From Streptomyces longhuiensis (GTDB lineage Bacteria > Actinomycetota > Actinomycetes > Streptomycetales > Streptomycetaceae), in contig NZ_CP085173.1 in NCBI RefSeq assembly GCF_020616555.1, forward strand, positions 3,669,501 to 3,733,500: DNA of 64,000 bases, in the 5' to 3' direction. Each line of letters starts with the position of its first letter. Within the stretch, counting starts at the first letter, position 1. Under the pieces are notes generated by a model. The model had not been told where the DNA came from. It worked only from the letters and a program-made list of their open reading frames with translations, and made no database searches. Position numbers and translations under genes: made by a program. Below are positions 17,446-26,448 of the stretch, piece by piece.

Positions 17446-17709
17446 CGGGACTCCGCGGGGTGAGGGCAGGTGGGGACACCGTGACGCTATCCCAGGGGCC
17501 GATCCCCGATCACGGTCACTGCTCCACAAAGGGTGACGGCGGGTGTTGGTGGGCTCTTCACAAAGGGCGTTGCTCATGCGCGACTTGGCGTGATGCTCGT
17601 CACTGGGGCCAGAGCCGAAACGGCCCGTTTTGCGCCCGGGGTCGGCCGCCGGGGAGACTGTAGGTTCCTGCCAAACTCACGCGATCCCCGAAAGCAGTCT
17701 GAACCTCCC

Positions 17710-19083
17710 ATGCACGACCAGCTCCCGTCCGAACCCGAACCGCTCGGAGGCGGACTCAAGCAGCGGCATCTGACGATGCTGGGCCTCGGCGGTGTCATCG
17801 GGGCGGGGCTCTTCGTCGGCTCGGGGGCCGGTATCGCGGTCGCGGGCCCCGGCATCGTCGTCTCGTATCTGATCGCGGGCACGCTCGCGATGTGCGTGAT
17901 GCGGATGCTGGGCGAGATGTCGGCCGCGATGCCGGCGTCGGGTTCGTTCTCCGTGCACGCGGAGCGGGCGCTCGGCCGCTGGGCCGGGTTCAGCGTCGGC
18001 TGGCTCTACTGGTTCCTGCTCGTCGTCGTCCTCGCCGTGGAGGCGACGGGCGCGGCGCAGATCGCGAACGGCTGGGCGCCGGGCGTGCCCCAGTGGGCGT
18101 GGGTGCTGGTGTTCATGCTGGTCTTCACCGGGGCGAACCTGGCGGCCGTGAAGAACTTCGGCGAGTTCGAGTTCTGGTTCGCCGCCCTGAAGGTGTTCGC
18201 GATCGTCGCGTTCCTGATCCTCGGCACGCTCGCGGTCTTCGGGCTGCTGCCGGACACGGACCCGGTGGGCCTCACGAACCTCACCGGGCAGGGCGGCTTC
18301 CTGCCGCACGGCTGGCAGGGCGTCATCTCCGGTGTGCTCGCCGTCGTGTTCGCGTTCGGCGGCCTGGAGGTCGTCACGATCGCGGCCGCCGAGTCCGACG
18401 ACCCGGTGCGCGCGGTCTCGCGTGCGGTGCGCAGCGCGGTCTTCCGCATCCTGTTCTTCTACGTCGGCTCGATGCTGGTCATCGTGACGGTGCTGCCGTG
18501 GACGGCGCAGAAGGCGGGCATCAGCCCGTACGTCACGGTCCTCGACGCGATCGGGGTGCCGTCCGCCGGCCAGATCATGAACATCGTGGTGTTCGTGGCG
18601 CTCCTCTCGGCGCTGAACGCGAACCTCTACGGCTCGTCGCGCATGGTGTTCTCGCTGGCCGAGCGTGGTGAGGCGCCCCGCGCGCTGCTGAAGGTGAGCG
18701 GCGGGGGCGTGCCGCGCCGGGCGGTGCTCGCGTCGGTCGCGTTCGGCTTCGTGTCGGTGCTGCTCAATCTGGAGTGGCCGGAATCCGTCTTCCTCTACAT
18801 GCTCAACTCGGTCGGCGCGGTGCTGCTGTTCGTGTGGGCGCTGATCGCGGCGTCGCAGCTGCGGCTGCGGCGGCTCGTCGAACGGGAGGCGCCCGAGCGG
18901 CTCGTGCTGCGGATGTGGGGTTTCCCCTGGCTGACGTGGGTGACGCTCGCCGCGATGGCGGCCGTCATCGGGCTGATGCTGACCGACGACACGGCCCGTC
19001 CGCAGCTGTTGTGGTCGACCGGCGCGACCGCGCTCGTCGTGGCCGTCGCGGGAGTGCGGGAACTGCGCGCGCGGCGTGCCTGA
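17710..19083 (+). CDS. Amino-acid permease, APC superfamily, paralogue 2
   Basis: 457-residue, 12-helix importer closely similar to its neighbours at 13968 and 19199. Shared blocks include LKQRHLTMLGLGGVIGAG, KNFGEFEFWFAALKVFAI and SRMVFSLAERGEAPR. The N-terminal tail is short, about 15 residues. The ATG at 17710 was chosen because the family motif begins soon after it; the open frame upstream lacks family similarity. It is followed by paralogue 3 after 115 nt on the same strand, so tandem duplication is the simplest origin. Confidence 0.9.
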   Translation: MHDQLPSEPEPLGGGLKQRHLTMLGLGGVIGAGLFVGSGAGIAVAGPGIVVSYLIAGTLAMCVMRMLGEMSAAMPASGSFSVHAERALGRWAGFSVGWLYWFLLVVVLAVEATGAAQIANGWAPGVPQWAWVLVFMLVFTGANLAAVKNFGEFEFWFAALKVFAIVAFLILGTLAVFGLLPDTDPVGLTNLTGQGGFLPHGWQGVISGVLAVVFAFGGLEVVTIAAAESDDPVRAVSRAVRSAVFRILFFYVGSMLVIVTVLPWTAQKAGISPYVTVLDAIGVPSAGQIMNIVVFVALLSALNANLYGSSRMVFSLAERGEAPRALLKVSGGGVPRRAVLASVAFGFVSVLLNLEWPESVFLYMLNSVGAVLLFVWALIAASQLRLRRLVEREAPERLVLRMWGFPWLTWVTLAAMAAVIGLMLTDDTARPQLLWSTGATALVVAVAGVRELRARRA

Positions 19084-19198
19084 ACCTTCACGATGTGTGA
19101 GCGTCGTGTCCGTATACCGGTCAGCTGTTCCCTGTAGCCGGTGCCGCTGCTCAGACTGTGGGCCTTTCCCCGTCTCAGCTAATGAACAGGGCACATCC

Positions 19199-20623
19199 AT
19201 GTCTCGGACGTCCGCGCAGTCGCCGGTCGACGCGCAGCCGATCGATCAGTCGCCGGCCGAGCCGTCGCTGTCGCGCGGCCTCAAGCAGCGCCATCTCTCC
19301 ATGATCGCGCTCGGCGGTGTGATCGGCGCCGGCCTCTTCGTGGGCTCCGGAACCGCCATCGCTGCCGCCGGGCCGTCGATCATCCTCGCCTACGCGATCT
19401 CGGGCGCACTCGTGATGCTCGTGATGCGCATGCTCGGCGAGATGGCCGCCGCGTACCCCGCCTCCGGCTCGTTCTCCGTGCACGCGGAGCGGGGCATCGG
19501 CCCGTGGGCCGGGTTCACGGCAGGCTGGTCGTTCTGGTTCCTGCTCTGTGTGGCCGTGGGCCTGGAGGGCATCGGCGCGGCGGGCATCGTGCACGGGTGG
19601 CTGCCGGGCGTGCCCGAGTGGGCGCTGGTCGCACTGTTCATGCTGCTGTTCACCGGCACGAACCTCGCGGCCGTGAAGAACTTCGGAGAGTTCGAGTTCT
19701 GGTTCGCGACGCTCAAGGTCGGCGCGATCGTGCTCTTCCTCGTCATCGGCGTGCTGGCGATCCTCGGTGTCCTGCCCGACGTCTCCGCACCCGGCATGGA
19801 CAATCTCACGGGCCACGGCGGCTTCATGCCCAACGGCACGGAGGGGCTGATCGTCGGCCTGCTCGCCTCGGTCTTCGCGTACGGCGGTCTGGAGACCGTC
19901 ACCATCGCCGCGGCCGAGTCCGAGCACCCGGTGCAGGGTGTCGCGAAGGCGGTCCGTACGGCGATGTGGCGCATCGCGCTCTTCTACGTCGGCTCGATGG
20001 CCGTCGTCGTCGTCCTGCTGCCGTGGACGGCGAAGGAGATCCCGACCAAGGGCCCGTACGTCGCCACGCTCGACTACCTGGGCATCCCCGGCGCCGGCCA
20101 GATCATGAACGTGGTCGTCCTCATCGCGCTCCTGTCCGCCATGAACGCCAACATCTACGGCGCCTCCCGCATGGCGAGCTCGCTCGTCGCCCGCGGCATG
20201 GGCCCGAAGGCGATCGGCAAGGTCACCGGCGGTGTGCCGCGCGTCGCGGTTCTGGTCTCCGCCGTCTTCGGCTTCGTCTGCGTCCTGCTCAGCTACTGGC
20301 GCCCGGACGACGTCTTCGCCTGGCTGCTCAACACCATCGGCGCGATCATCCTCGTCGTCTGGTTCTTCATCGCCATCTCGCAGCTGGTCCTGCGCCGCAA
20401 GCTGGAGCGCGAGGCCCCGGAGAAGCTCGTCGTGAAGATGTGGGCGTACCCGTACCTCACGGTCCTGGCTCTCGTCGCGATGGTCGCGGTCTTCGTCCTG
20501 ATGGCCCGTGAGCACGACACACGCGTGCAGCTGTACTACACGGGCGGCCTGACCATCGTGCTCGCGATCGTCGGCTACGTACGCCAGAAGGCGGCGGAGT
20601 CGCGGGCGGCGGCCGACGCCTAG
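19199..20623 (+). CDS. Amino-acid permease, APC superfamily, paralogue 3
   Basis: 474 residues with 12 predicted helices and an N-terminal tail of about 28 residues before LKQRHLSMIALGGVIGAG. It shares KNFGEFEFWFATLKVGAI and SRMASSLVARGMGPK with the other two paralogues. It differs most in helix 3 (GWSFWFLLCVAVGLEGIGAAG), lining the usual substrate path. That could mean a different amino-acid preference from paralogue 2; this is inference. The gene ends in a strong hairpin before sodF. Confidence 0.9.
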   Translation: MSRTSAQSPVDAQPIDQSPAEPSLSRGLKQRHLSMIALGGVIGAGLFVGSGTAIAAAGPSIILAYAISGALVMLVMRMLGEMAAAYPASGSFSVHAERGIGPWAGFTAGWSFWFLLCVAVGLEGIGAAGIVHGWLPGVPEWALVALFMLLFTGTNLAAVKNFGEFEFWFATLKVGAIVLFLVIGVLAILGVLPDVSAPGMDNLTGHGGFMPNGTEGLIVGLLASVFAYGGLETVTIAAAESEHPVQGVAKAVRTAMWRIALFYVGSMAVVVVLLPWTAKEIPTKGPYVATLDYLGIPGAGQIMNVVVLIALLSAMNANIYGASRMASSLVARGMGPKAIGKVTGGVPRVAVLVSAVFGFVCVLLSYWRPDDVFAWLLNTIGAIILVVWFFIAISQLVLRRKLEREAPEKLVVKMWAYPYLTVLALVAMVAVFVLMAREHDTRVQLYYTGGLTIVLAIVGYVRQKAAESRAAADA

Positions 20624-20640
20624 ATCTCTCCCGCTCACCG

Positions 20641-20674
20641 AAGGACCCCCGGGCCAGACGGCCCGGGGGTCCTT
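20641..20674. terminator. Terminator between permease 3 and sodF
   Basis: Perfect 15-bp stem (20641-20655 with 20660-20674) with an AGAC loop, 17 nt after the permease stop. It insulates sodF from upstream transcription. Confidence 0.88.
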
Positions 20675-20710
20675 CGCGTTGCGCCACGCACTCCTGCTGT
20701 TAGCCTGCAT

Positions 20711-20727
20711 TTGCACATTACTTGCAA
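20711..20727. promoter_or_regulatory. Nur box upstream of sodF
   Basis: TTGCAC-ATTAC-TTGCAA fits the nickel-regulator Nur consensus tTGCaa-N5-ttGCAA. It lies 34 bp upstream of the sodF start codon. In Streptomyces coelicolor Ni-bound Nur represses sodF, so this promoter should be off when nickel is plentiful and the Ni-SOD is made. Confidence 0.85.
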
Positions 20728-20761
20728 TAAGCTCTGCAGTACTCAGCCGGAGGGCTCGGAC

Positions 20762-21403
20762 ATGGCCATTTACACGCTTCCTGAACTTCCGTACGACTAC
20801 GCGGCGCTCGAACCGGTCATCAACCCGCAGATCATCGAGCTCCATCACGACAAGCACCACGCGGCGTATGTGAAGGGGGCGAACGACACCCTGGAGCAGC
20901 TGGAGGAGGCTCGCGACAAGGAGTCGTGGGGCGCCATCAACGGCCTGGAGAAGAACCTCGCGTTCCACCTCTCGGGCCACATCCTGCACAGCATCTACTG
21001 GCACAACATGTCCGGCGACGGCGGCGGCGAGCCGCTGGCCGCGGACGGCGTGGGTGACCTCGCGGACGCCATCACCACCTCCTTCGGCTCCTTCGCCGGG
21101 TTCAAGGCCCAGCTGACCAAGGCCGCCGCGACGACGCAGGGCTCCGGCTGGGGCGTCCTCGCGTACGAGCCGGTGAGCGGGCGCCTCGTCGTCGAGCAGA
21201 TCTACGACCACCAGGGCAACGTCGGCCAGGGCTCGGTCCCGATCCTGGTCTTCGACGCGTGGGAGCACGCGTTCTACCTCCAGTACAAGAACCAGAAGGT
21301 CGACTTCATCGAGGCCATGTGGCGCGTCGTCAACTGGCAGGACGTCGCCAAGCGGTACGCGGCCGCGAAGGACCGGGCGTTCAACCTGTTGGTCGCCCCC
21401 TGA
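20762..21403 (+). CDS. sodF: Iron(-zinc) superoxide dismutase
   Basis: 213 residues. Converts superoxide to oxygen and hydrogen peroxide in the cytoplasm. Metal ligands of the Fe/Mn family are visible: His28 in ELHHDKHH, His76 in HILHSIYW, and Asp and His in the [10 protein letters not shown] motif. The start [13 protein letters not shown] is typical of Streptomyces SodF. The ATG at 20762 follows a GGAGGG-rich site. A Nur box overlaps the promoter region and terminators flank the gene, so it is a monocistronic, nickel-regulated unit. Confidence 0.96.
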   Translation: MAIYTLPELPYDYAALEPVINPQIIELHHDKHHAAYVKGANDTLEQLEEARDKESWGAINGLEKNLAFHLSGHILHSIYWHNMSGDGGGEPLAADGVGDLADAITTSFGSFAGFKAQLTKAAATTQGSGWGVLAYEPVSGRLVVEQIYDHQGNVGQGSVPILVFDAWEHAFYLQYKNQKVDFIEAMWRVVNWQDVAKRYAAAKDRAFNLLVAP

Positions 21404-21470
21404 TCCCCTGAAGCGTCCCGCCTCGTGATCGTCTTCTCAACCTTCGCGACGGCGGGCGGAAGAAAGACGG

Positions 21471-21505
21471 AAGACCCCCACGAGGACATGACTCGCGGGG
21501 GTCTT
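21471..21505 (+). terminator. sodF terminator
   Basis: 14-nt arms at 21471-21484 and 21492-21505 with one mismatch, a 7-nt loop and TTTC after the stem, about 70 nt beyond the sodF stop. Confidence 0.82.
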
Positions 21506-21539
21506 TCGGTTTACGGGCTTCCGGGGGGATCGTGAAGAC

Positions 21540-21752
21540 ATGCCAAAGCTGCCATGTCACACCTGCGACTCCCAGGAGACGCATCGCTCACTGACGCGGG
21601 ACGAGAAGGACTGGCTCAAGAATCGCCTCGTGAGGAACAACGTGGACGACTGCGTGATGTGCGAGGCACCCGGCTGCCGGCACGTCCGCACCGGTTTCAA
21701 GAAGTGCGTGGGCAGCCGCGACCTTCACATCCGCATCCCCGAGCCGGACTGA
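21540..21752 (+). CDS. Cys-rich small protein, likely zinc-binding, function unknown
   Basis: 70 residues with a CHTC pair near the N-terminus, then CVMCEAPGC and a later single Cys. The pairs are spaced like a zinc-ribbon or treble-clef knuckle. The rest is highly charged (SLTRDEKDWLKNRLVR), suggesting RNA or protein contact. A G-rich stretch 10-16 nt upstream could serve as ribosome binding site. Codon use fits the genome. I do not recognise a named family. It converges on the oxidoreductase gene with 2 nt between the stops. Confidence 0.68.
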   Translation: MPKLPCHTCDSQETHRSLTRDEKDWLKNRLVRNNVDDCVMCEAPGCRHVRTGFKKCVGSRDLHIRIPEPD

Positions 21753-21754
21753 AC

Positions 21755-22387
21755 TCAGTCGAAGACCGGCCCCTGCGTGCGCGTGCGCTTGATCTCGTAG
21801 AAGCCGGGGACCGAGGCGACCAGGAGCGTGCCGTCCCAGAGCCGCGCGGCCTCCTCGCCCTTGGGGGCCGGGGTGACGACGGGGCCGAAGAACGCGATCT
21901 GCTCGCCGTTCGCGCCCGGTACGGCGATGACGGGCGTGCCGACGTCCTGGCCGACCTTGTCTATGCCCTCCTTGTGGGAGGCGCGCAGCTCGGCCTCGTA
22001 CTTGGTGCCGTCCCAGTGGTCGAGGAGGGAGGCGGGCAGGCCGACCTCGTCGAGGGCGGCGGCGACGGCTTCCTTCGTGGGCCCCTCGCCGCCGTTGTGG
22101 ATGCGCGTGCCGAGCGCGGTGTAGAGGTCGCCGAGCACCTCGGCCCCGTGCTCCTCCTGCGCGGCGATGACGACGCGGACCGGGCCCCAGGCCTTCGTCT
22201 CCAGGAGCTCGCGGTACTCGTCGGGCAGGTCGTCGAGCTTGTCCTCGTTCAGGACGGCGAGGCTCATCAGGTGCCAGCTGACCTTGATGTCGCGGACCTT
22301 CTCCACTTCGAGGACCCACCGTGAGGTCATCCAGGCCCAGGGGCACAGGGGGTCGAACCAGAAGTCGACGGGGGTCTTCTCGGACAT
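21755..22387 (-). CDS. DsbA-fold oxidoreductase related to mycothiol-dependent nitroreductase Rv2466c, with CPWA motif
   Basis: 210 residues with a thioredoxin fold and inserted helical domain of the DsbA/FrnE kind. The N-terminus (VDFWFDPLCPWAWMTSRWVLEVE) closely resembles the actinobacterial Rv2466c family, which uses mycothiol to reduce nitro compounds and disulfides. Here the CPWC motif is C15-P-W-A18, so only the nucleophilic Cys remains and a monothiol mechanism with mycothiol is implied. It has no signal peptide and should be cytosolic. The ATG at 22387 follows AGGAGA. It is divergent from pepN. Confidence 0.85.
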   Translation of the reverse strand: MSEKTPVDFWFDPLCPWAWMTSRWVLEVEKVRDIKVSWHLMSLAVLNEDKLDDLPDEYRELLETKAWGPVRVVIAAQEEHGAEVLGDLYTALGTRIHNGGEGPTKEAVAAALDEVGLPASLLDHWDGTKYEAELRASHKEGIDKVGQDVGTPVIAVPGANGEQIAFFGPVVTPAPKGEEAARLWDGTLLVASVPGFYEIKRTRTQGPVFD

Positions 22388-22540
22388 GGTTCTCCTCATG
22401 TATTCCGTGGCGTTGACTCTCCTCGCCAACGCACCGCACCGGCGTCCCATTCCCCGGTGTCCGCGGTCAGGAGCACATGGCAGGATCGGTCCTGTTCGCA
22501 CCACAAGTGCAGCCAGTCGAGTCACAAGGGAGTGCCGCCC

Positions 22541-25123
22541 GTGCCCGGAGAGAATCTTTCCCGCGACGAGGCCCGCGAGCGGGCGGGCCTGCTGTCCGTC
22601 GACGGGTACGAGGTCCAGCTCGACCTGCGGTCCGCGGTCGGCGAGACCGAGGGCGAGGGTCCCCGGACGTTCCGCTCGGTGACCACGATCCGGTTCCGGG
22701 CCACCGAGCCCGGCGCCGCCACCTTCGTGGACCTGATCGCGCCGTCCGTGAACGCGGTGACGCTGAACGGCGAGGACCTCGACACGGCGGCCGTCTTCGA
22801 CGGCACCCGGATCGCGCTCGACGGCCTGGCCGCGGAGAACGAGCTGGTGGTCGACGCCCAGTGCGCCTACAGCCGCACCGGCGAGGGCATGCACCGCTTC
22901 GTCGACCCCGAGGACGGCGAGGTCTATCTCTACACGCAGTACGAGCCCGCCGACTCGCGGCGCGTCCACGCCAACTTCGAGCAGCCCGACCTCAAGGCGC
23001 CCTACCGCTTCAGCGTGCAGGCCCCCGAGGGCTGGACGGTCTGGTCGAACGGGGTGGGTGAACTCGCGGACGGTGTATGGAGGTTCGCCGAGACGAAGCC
23101 GATCTCGACGTACATCACGGCGATCGTCGCGGGCCCGTACCACTATGTGACGGACTCCTACGAGCGCGTCTTCGAGGACGGTACGAAGCTGGAGATCCCG
23201 CTCGGCGCGATGTGCCGCAAGGGGCTCGCGAAGCACTTCGACGCGGACGACGTGTTCCTGGTGACGAAGCAGGGGCTCGACTTCTTCCACGACCACTTCG
23301 ACTACCCGTACCCCTTCGGGAAGTACGACCAGGCGTTCGTGCCGGAGTACAACCTCGGCGCGATGGAGAACCCGGGCTGTGTCACGTTCCGCGAGGAGTT
23401 CATCTTCCGCGGCAAGGTGACGCAGGCGTCGTACGAGCGGCGCGCGAACGTCATCCTGCACGAGATGGCGCACATGTGGTTCGGCGACCTCGTGACCATG
23501 CAGTGGTGGGACGACCTGTGGCTCAAGGAGTCCTTCGCGGACTTCATGGGGACGTTCTCGATGGTCGAGGCGACGCGCTTCACCAACGGCTGGATCACCT
23601 TCGCCAACAACCGCAAGGCGTGGGCGTACCGCGCCGACCAGCTGCCCTCCACGCACCCGGTCACGGCCGACATCCGCGACCTGGAGGACGCCAAGCTCAA
23701 CTTCGACGGGATCACGTACGCGAAGGGCGCGAGCGTCCTGAAGCAGCTCGTCGCCTACGCGGGGCGCGAGGCGTTCCTCGAAGGGGCCCGGCGCTACTTC
23801 AAGCGGAACGCGTACGGGAACACGCAGCTCGGCGATCTGCTGTCCGTCCTGGAGGAGACCAGCGGGCGCGACATGGCCACGTGGTCGCGGGCGTGGCTGC
23901 AGACGGCGGGCGTCAACTCCCTCACCCCGCAGGTGACGTTGAGCGCCGACGGGCACATCACCGAGCTGGCCGTCGTCCAGGAGGCCGCCGAGTCCCACCC
24001 CACGCTGCGGCCGCACCGCGTCGCCGTGGGCCTCTACCGGCGCGACGGCGCGGGCGGGGCGCTCGTGCGGTACGCGCGCGCCGAGGTCGACGTGGACGGG
24101 CCGCGGACCGTGGTGGACGAGCTGGCCGGCGCCGAGGCGCCCGAGCTGGTCCTCGTCAACGACGACGACCTCACGTACTGCAAGATCCGCTTCGACGAGA
24201 ACTCGCTGGCCACCCTCCGTGAGCACCTCGGCGACATCACGGACCCGCTGGCGCGCGCCCTGTGCTGGTCGGCGCTGTGGAGCCTGACGCGGGACGGGCT
24301 CATGCCCGCGCGCGACTTCATCGGCCTCGTGCTGCGGTTCGCCGGGCGCGAGAGCGACATCGGCGTCCTCCAGATGCTGCACACCTGGGCGAACTCGGCG
24401 GTCACGCACTACGCGTCGCCCGAGTGGCGCGCCGAGGGCAGCCGGCAGCTCGCCGAGGGCGCGCTGCGGGAGCTGCGGTTCGCCGAGCCGGCCAGCCAGA
24501 ACCAGCTGACGTGGGCGCGGTTCTTCGCCTCCGTCGCCTCCGCCGAGGCCGACCTCCAGCTGCTGCGCGGCCTGCTCGAAGGCACCGCGAAGATCGACGG
24601 GCTCGATGTCGACCAGGAGCTGCGCTGGTCGTTCGTGAACGCGCTCGCCTCCACGGGCGAGGCCGACGAGTCGGTGATCGACGCGGAGCTGGCGCGTGAC
24701 GACACCGCGTCCGGCAAGCGGCATCAGGTGCGCTGCCTCGCGGCGCGCCCGTCCGCGGCGGTGAAGGCGCAGGCCTGGGCGCAGGTCGTCGAGTCGGACG
24801 CGCTGTCGAACGCGCTGGTCGAGGCGACCATCGCGGGCTTCCAGCAGCCGGCGCAGCGCGAGCTGACGGCGCCGTACGCGGAGCGGTACTTCGCGGCGAT
24901 CGAGCGCGTCTGGGAGGAGCGGTCCATCCAGATCGGCATGGACGTGGTGAGGGGGCTGTTCCCCTCGCTCCAGGACTCGCAGGGCACGCTCGACGCGACC
25001 GACGCGTGGCTGGCGGCGCACGAGGACTCGGCGCCCGCGCTGCGCCGTCTCGTCCTCGAGGCGCGTGACGACCTGGCCCGTGCCCTGCGCGCGCAGGCGT
25101 GCGACGCGGCAGCCGGGATCTAG
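22541..25123 (+). CDS. pepN: Aminopeptidase N (M1 zinc metallopeptidase), copy 1
   Basis: 860-residue cytoplasmic exopeptidase that trims N-terminal residues from peptides. The GAMEN substrate motif reads GAMENPG. The zinc site is HEMAH (307-311) with Glu330 eighteen residues later, complete and in the usual order. The GTG at 22541 is preceded by GGGAG. It is homologous along its whole length to the second copy at 37116. A candidate terminator stem follows at 25148-25187. Confidence 0.95.
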   Translation: MPGENLSRDEARERAGLLSVDGYEVQLDLRSAVGETEGEGPRTFRSVTTIRFRATEPGAATFVDLIAPSVNAVTLNGEDLDTAAVFDGTRIALDGLAAENELVVDAQCAYSRTGEGMHRFVDPEDGEVYLYTQYEPADSRRVHANFEQPDLKAPYRFSVQAPEGWTVWSNGVGELADGVWRFAETKPISTYITAIVAGPYHYVTDSYERVFEDGTKLEIPLGAMCRKGLAKHFDADDVFLVTKQGLDFFHDHFDYPYPFGKYDQAFVPEYNLGAMENPGCVTFREEFIFRGKVTQASYERRANVILHEMAHMWFGDLVTMQWWDDLWLKESFADFMGTFSMVEATRFTNGWITFANNRKAWAYRADQLPSTHPVTADIRDLEDAKLNFDGITYAKGASVLKQLVAYAGREAFLEGARRYFKRNAYGNTQLGDLLSVLEETSGRDMATWSRAWLQTAGVNSLTPQVTLSADGHITELAVVQEAAESHPTLRPHRVAVGLYRRDGAGGALVRYARAEVDVDGPRTVVDELAGAEAPELVLVNDDDLTYCKIRFDENSLATLREHLGDITDPLARALCWSALWSLTRDGLMPARDFIGLVLRFAGRESDIGVLQMLHTWANSAVTHYASPEWRAEGSRQLAEGALRELRFAEPASQNQLTWARFFASVASAEADLQLLRGLLEGTAKIDGLDVDQELRWSFVNALASTGEADESVIDAELARDDTASGKRHQVRCLAARPSAAVKAQAWAQVVESDALSNALVEATIAGFQQPAQRELTAPYAERYFAAIERVWEERSIQIGMDVVRGLFPSLQDSQGTLDATDAWLAAHEDSAPALRRLVLEARDDLARALRAQACDAAAGI

Positions 25124-25147
25124 CCCCGAGAGACACAACAGGGCGGC

Positions 25148-25187
25148 TACGGCCGGGAGTTACCGAACGCGGGCACTTCCGGCCGTA
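25148..25187 (+). terminator. Candidate terminator of pepN copy 1
   Basis: Arms TACGGCCGG (25148-25156) and CCGGCCGTA (25179-25187), loop 22 nt, 25 nt after the stop. The long loop weakens the call. Confidence 0.5.
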
Positions 25188-25312
25188 ACCCGTCGCCCCG
25201 CCTGCCCTTCTCGGCAGTCGAACGTCCGTACTTTAGGGCAGGCTTGTCCCTCTTTGTCGACGGGCGTGTAACAGCGGTTAGGGGCCGGGCCGGCGCCGGG
25301 AATGGCCAGGTC

Positions 25313-26404
25313 ATGAACCACAACACCCCGCTGTCCCCCCGCCCCCTCCAGCACCTCGACGACTGCCGTCAGCGCGTGCTGAGCGCCGCCCAGCTCAAGG
25401 CGCACGGGGTCAACTCCGCGGCCCTGAACGAGCAGTGCCGGCCGGACGGCCCCTGGCAGCAGCTCCTGCCCGGCGTGTATCTGCTCCACCCCGGCCTGCC
25501 CACCGCCGACGAGCGGCTGCACGCGGTCCTCCTGTACGCGGGCCGTCCCCAGACCCGTACCGCTGTCGCCGTGCCCACGCAGACCACCCCCGACGAGCCA
25601 CACCCCCCACAGGCCGCGCCCCACGTCCCGTACGCCAACGCGATGGTCACGGGGCTCGCCGCACTGGCCCTGCACCGTTTCGTGTCCGTTCCGCCGCTGC
25701 TCTCCCTCGACCGGATCGACGTCATGGTGCCGCGCACACGGCGGCTGCGCTCGACCGGTCTCGCCCGGCTCGTGCGCAGTCACGGGATGCCCACGCCGCA
25801 GCGGATCGCGGGGGTGCCGGTGGCGCCGGTGCCGCGCGCCCTCGCGGACGCCGTCGCCCAGCTCGACGACGCGGGCGCGGTGCGGCGCCTGCTCACCGAG
25901 GCCGTCCGTGGCGGCCACTGCGAACCCGCCGCCGTGGTACGGGAGTTGAACCAGGCCAGGCTTCTCACCCGCCCACACGTCATCGACGCCGTGGACTCGC
26001 TGCTCGCCGAGGGGCGCGCCATCGCCGAGGACCGGCTGTACGAGATGGTGCGCGAGTACGGCCTGCCCGACCCGCTGTGGAACGTGGACCTGCGCCTGCC
26101 CGGCGGGCCGCACCTCGGCGGTGTCGACGCGTACTGGCCCGACCAGGCCGTCGCCGTGGAGCTGGACACGCGGGCACCCCGGCACGGGCTGCGCCCGGAG
26201 CTCCAGGAGGAGAGCGACGGCCTGGAGTGGGCCGAGTACGCCCGCAAGCGCGAGCACCTGGAGCGCCTCGGCATCACCGTCGTCCACATCACGCCGCGCA
26301 AGCTGCGCGAGTCCCTCGAACAGCAGGCGACGGTCGTAAGGACCGCGCTGATGGCGTCCGTGGACCGGGAACCGGCGGCGTACGTGATGGTGCTGCCGCA
26401 CTGA
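25313..26404 (+). CDS. AbiEi-like N-terminal domain with a Vsr/DUF559-like C-terminal nuclease fold
   Basis: 363 residues from the ATG at 25313. The N-terminal part (about 10-60) looks like the winged-helix AbiEi/type IV antitoxin domain (LSAAQLKAHGVNS, GVYLLHPG). The C-terminal part carries GVDAYWPDQAVAVELD, then KREHLERLGITVVHITPRKL. That is the D, ExD and R/K-rich layout of PDDEXK-type proteins such as Vsr and DUF559. Similar proteins are common in actinobacteria without a toxin partner, and none is visible here. A DNA-binding or nuclease role is inferred from fold resemblance only. Confidence 0.68.
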   Translation: MNHNTPLSPRPLQHLDDCRQRVLSAAQLKAHGVNSAALNEQCRPDGPWQQLLPGVYLLHPGLPTADERLHAVLLYAGRPQTRTAVAVPTQTTPDEPHPPQAAPHVPYANAMVTGLAALALHRFVSVPPLLSLDRIDVMVPRTRRLRSTGLARLVRSHGMPTPQRIAGVPVAPVPRALADAVAQLDDAGAVRRLLTEAVRGGHCEPAAVVRELNQARLLTRPHVIDAVDSLLAEGRAIAEDRLYEMVREYGLPDPLWNVDLRLPGGPHLGGVDAYWPDQAVAVELDTRAPRHGLRPELQEESDGLEWAEYARKREHLERLGITVVHITPRKLRESLEQQATVVRTALMASVDREPAAYVMVLPH

Positions 26405-26448
26405 GCGCACCGCCGACCCCAAGCCGCCCGACTACTCGATGTCTGCGG

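Noticed and set aside
17522..17574. Two CACAAAGGG copies between bioY and permease 2 as a regulator site
   Set aside because: Similarity is short and single-stranded, with no palindrome. I could not link it to a biotin regulator.
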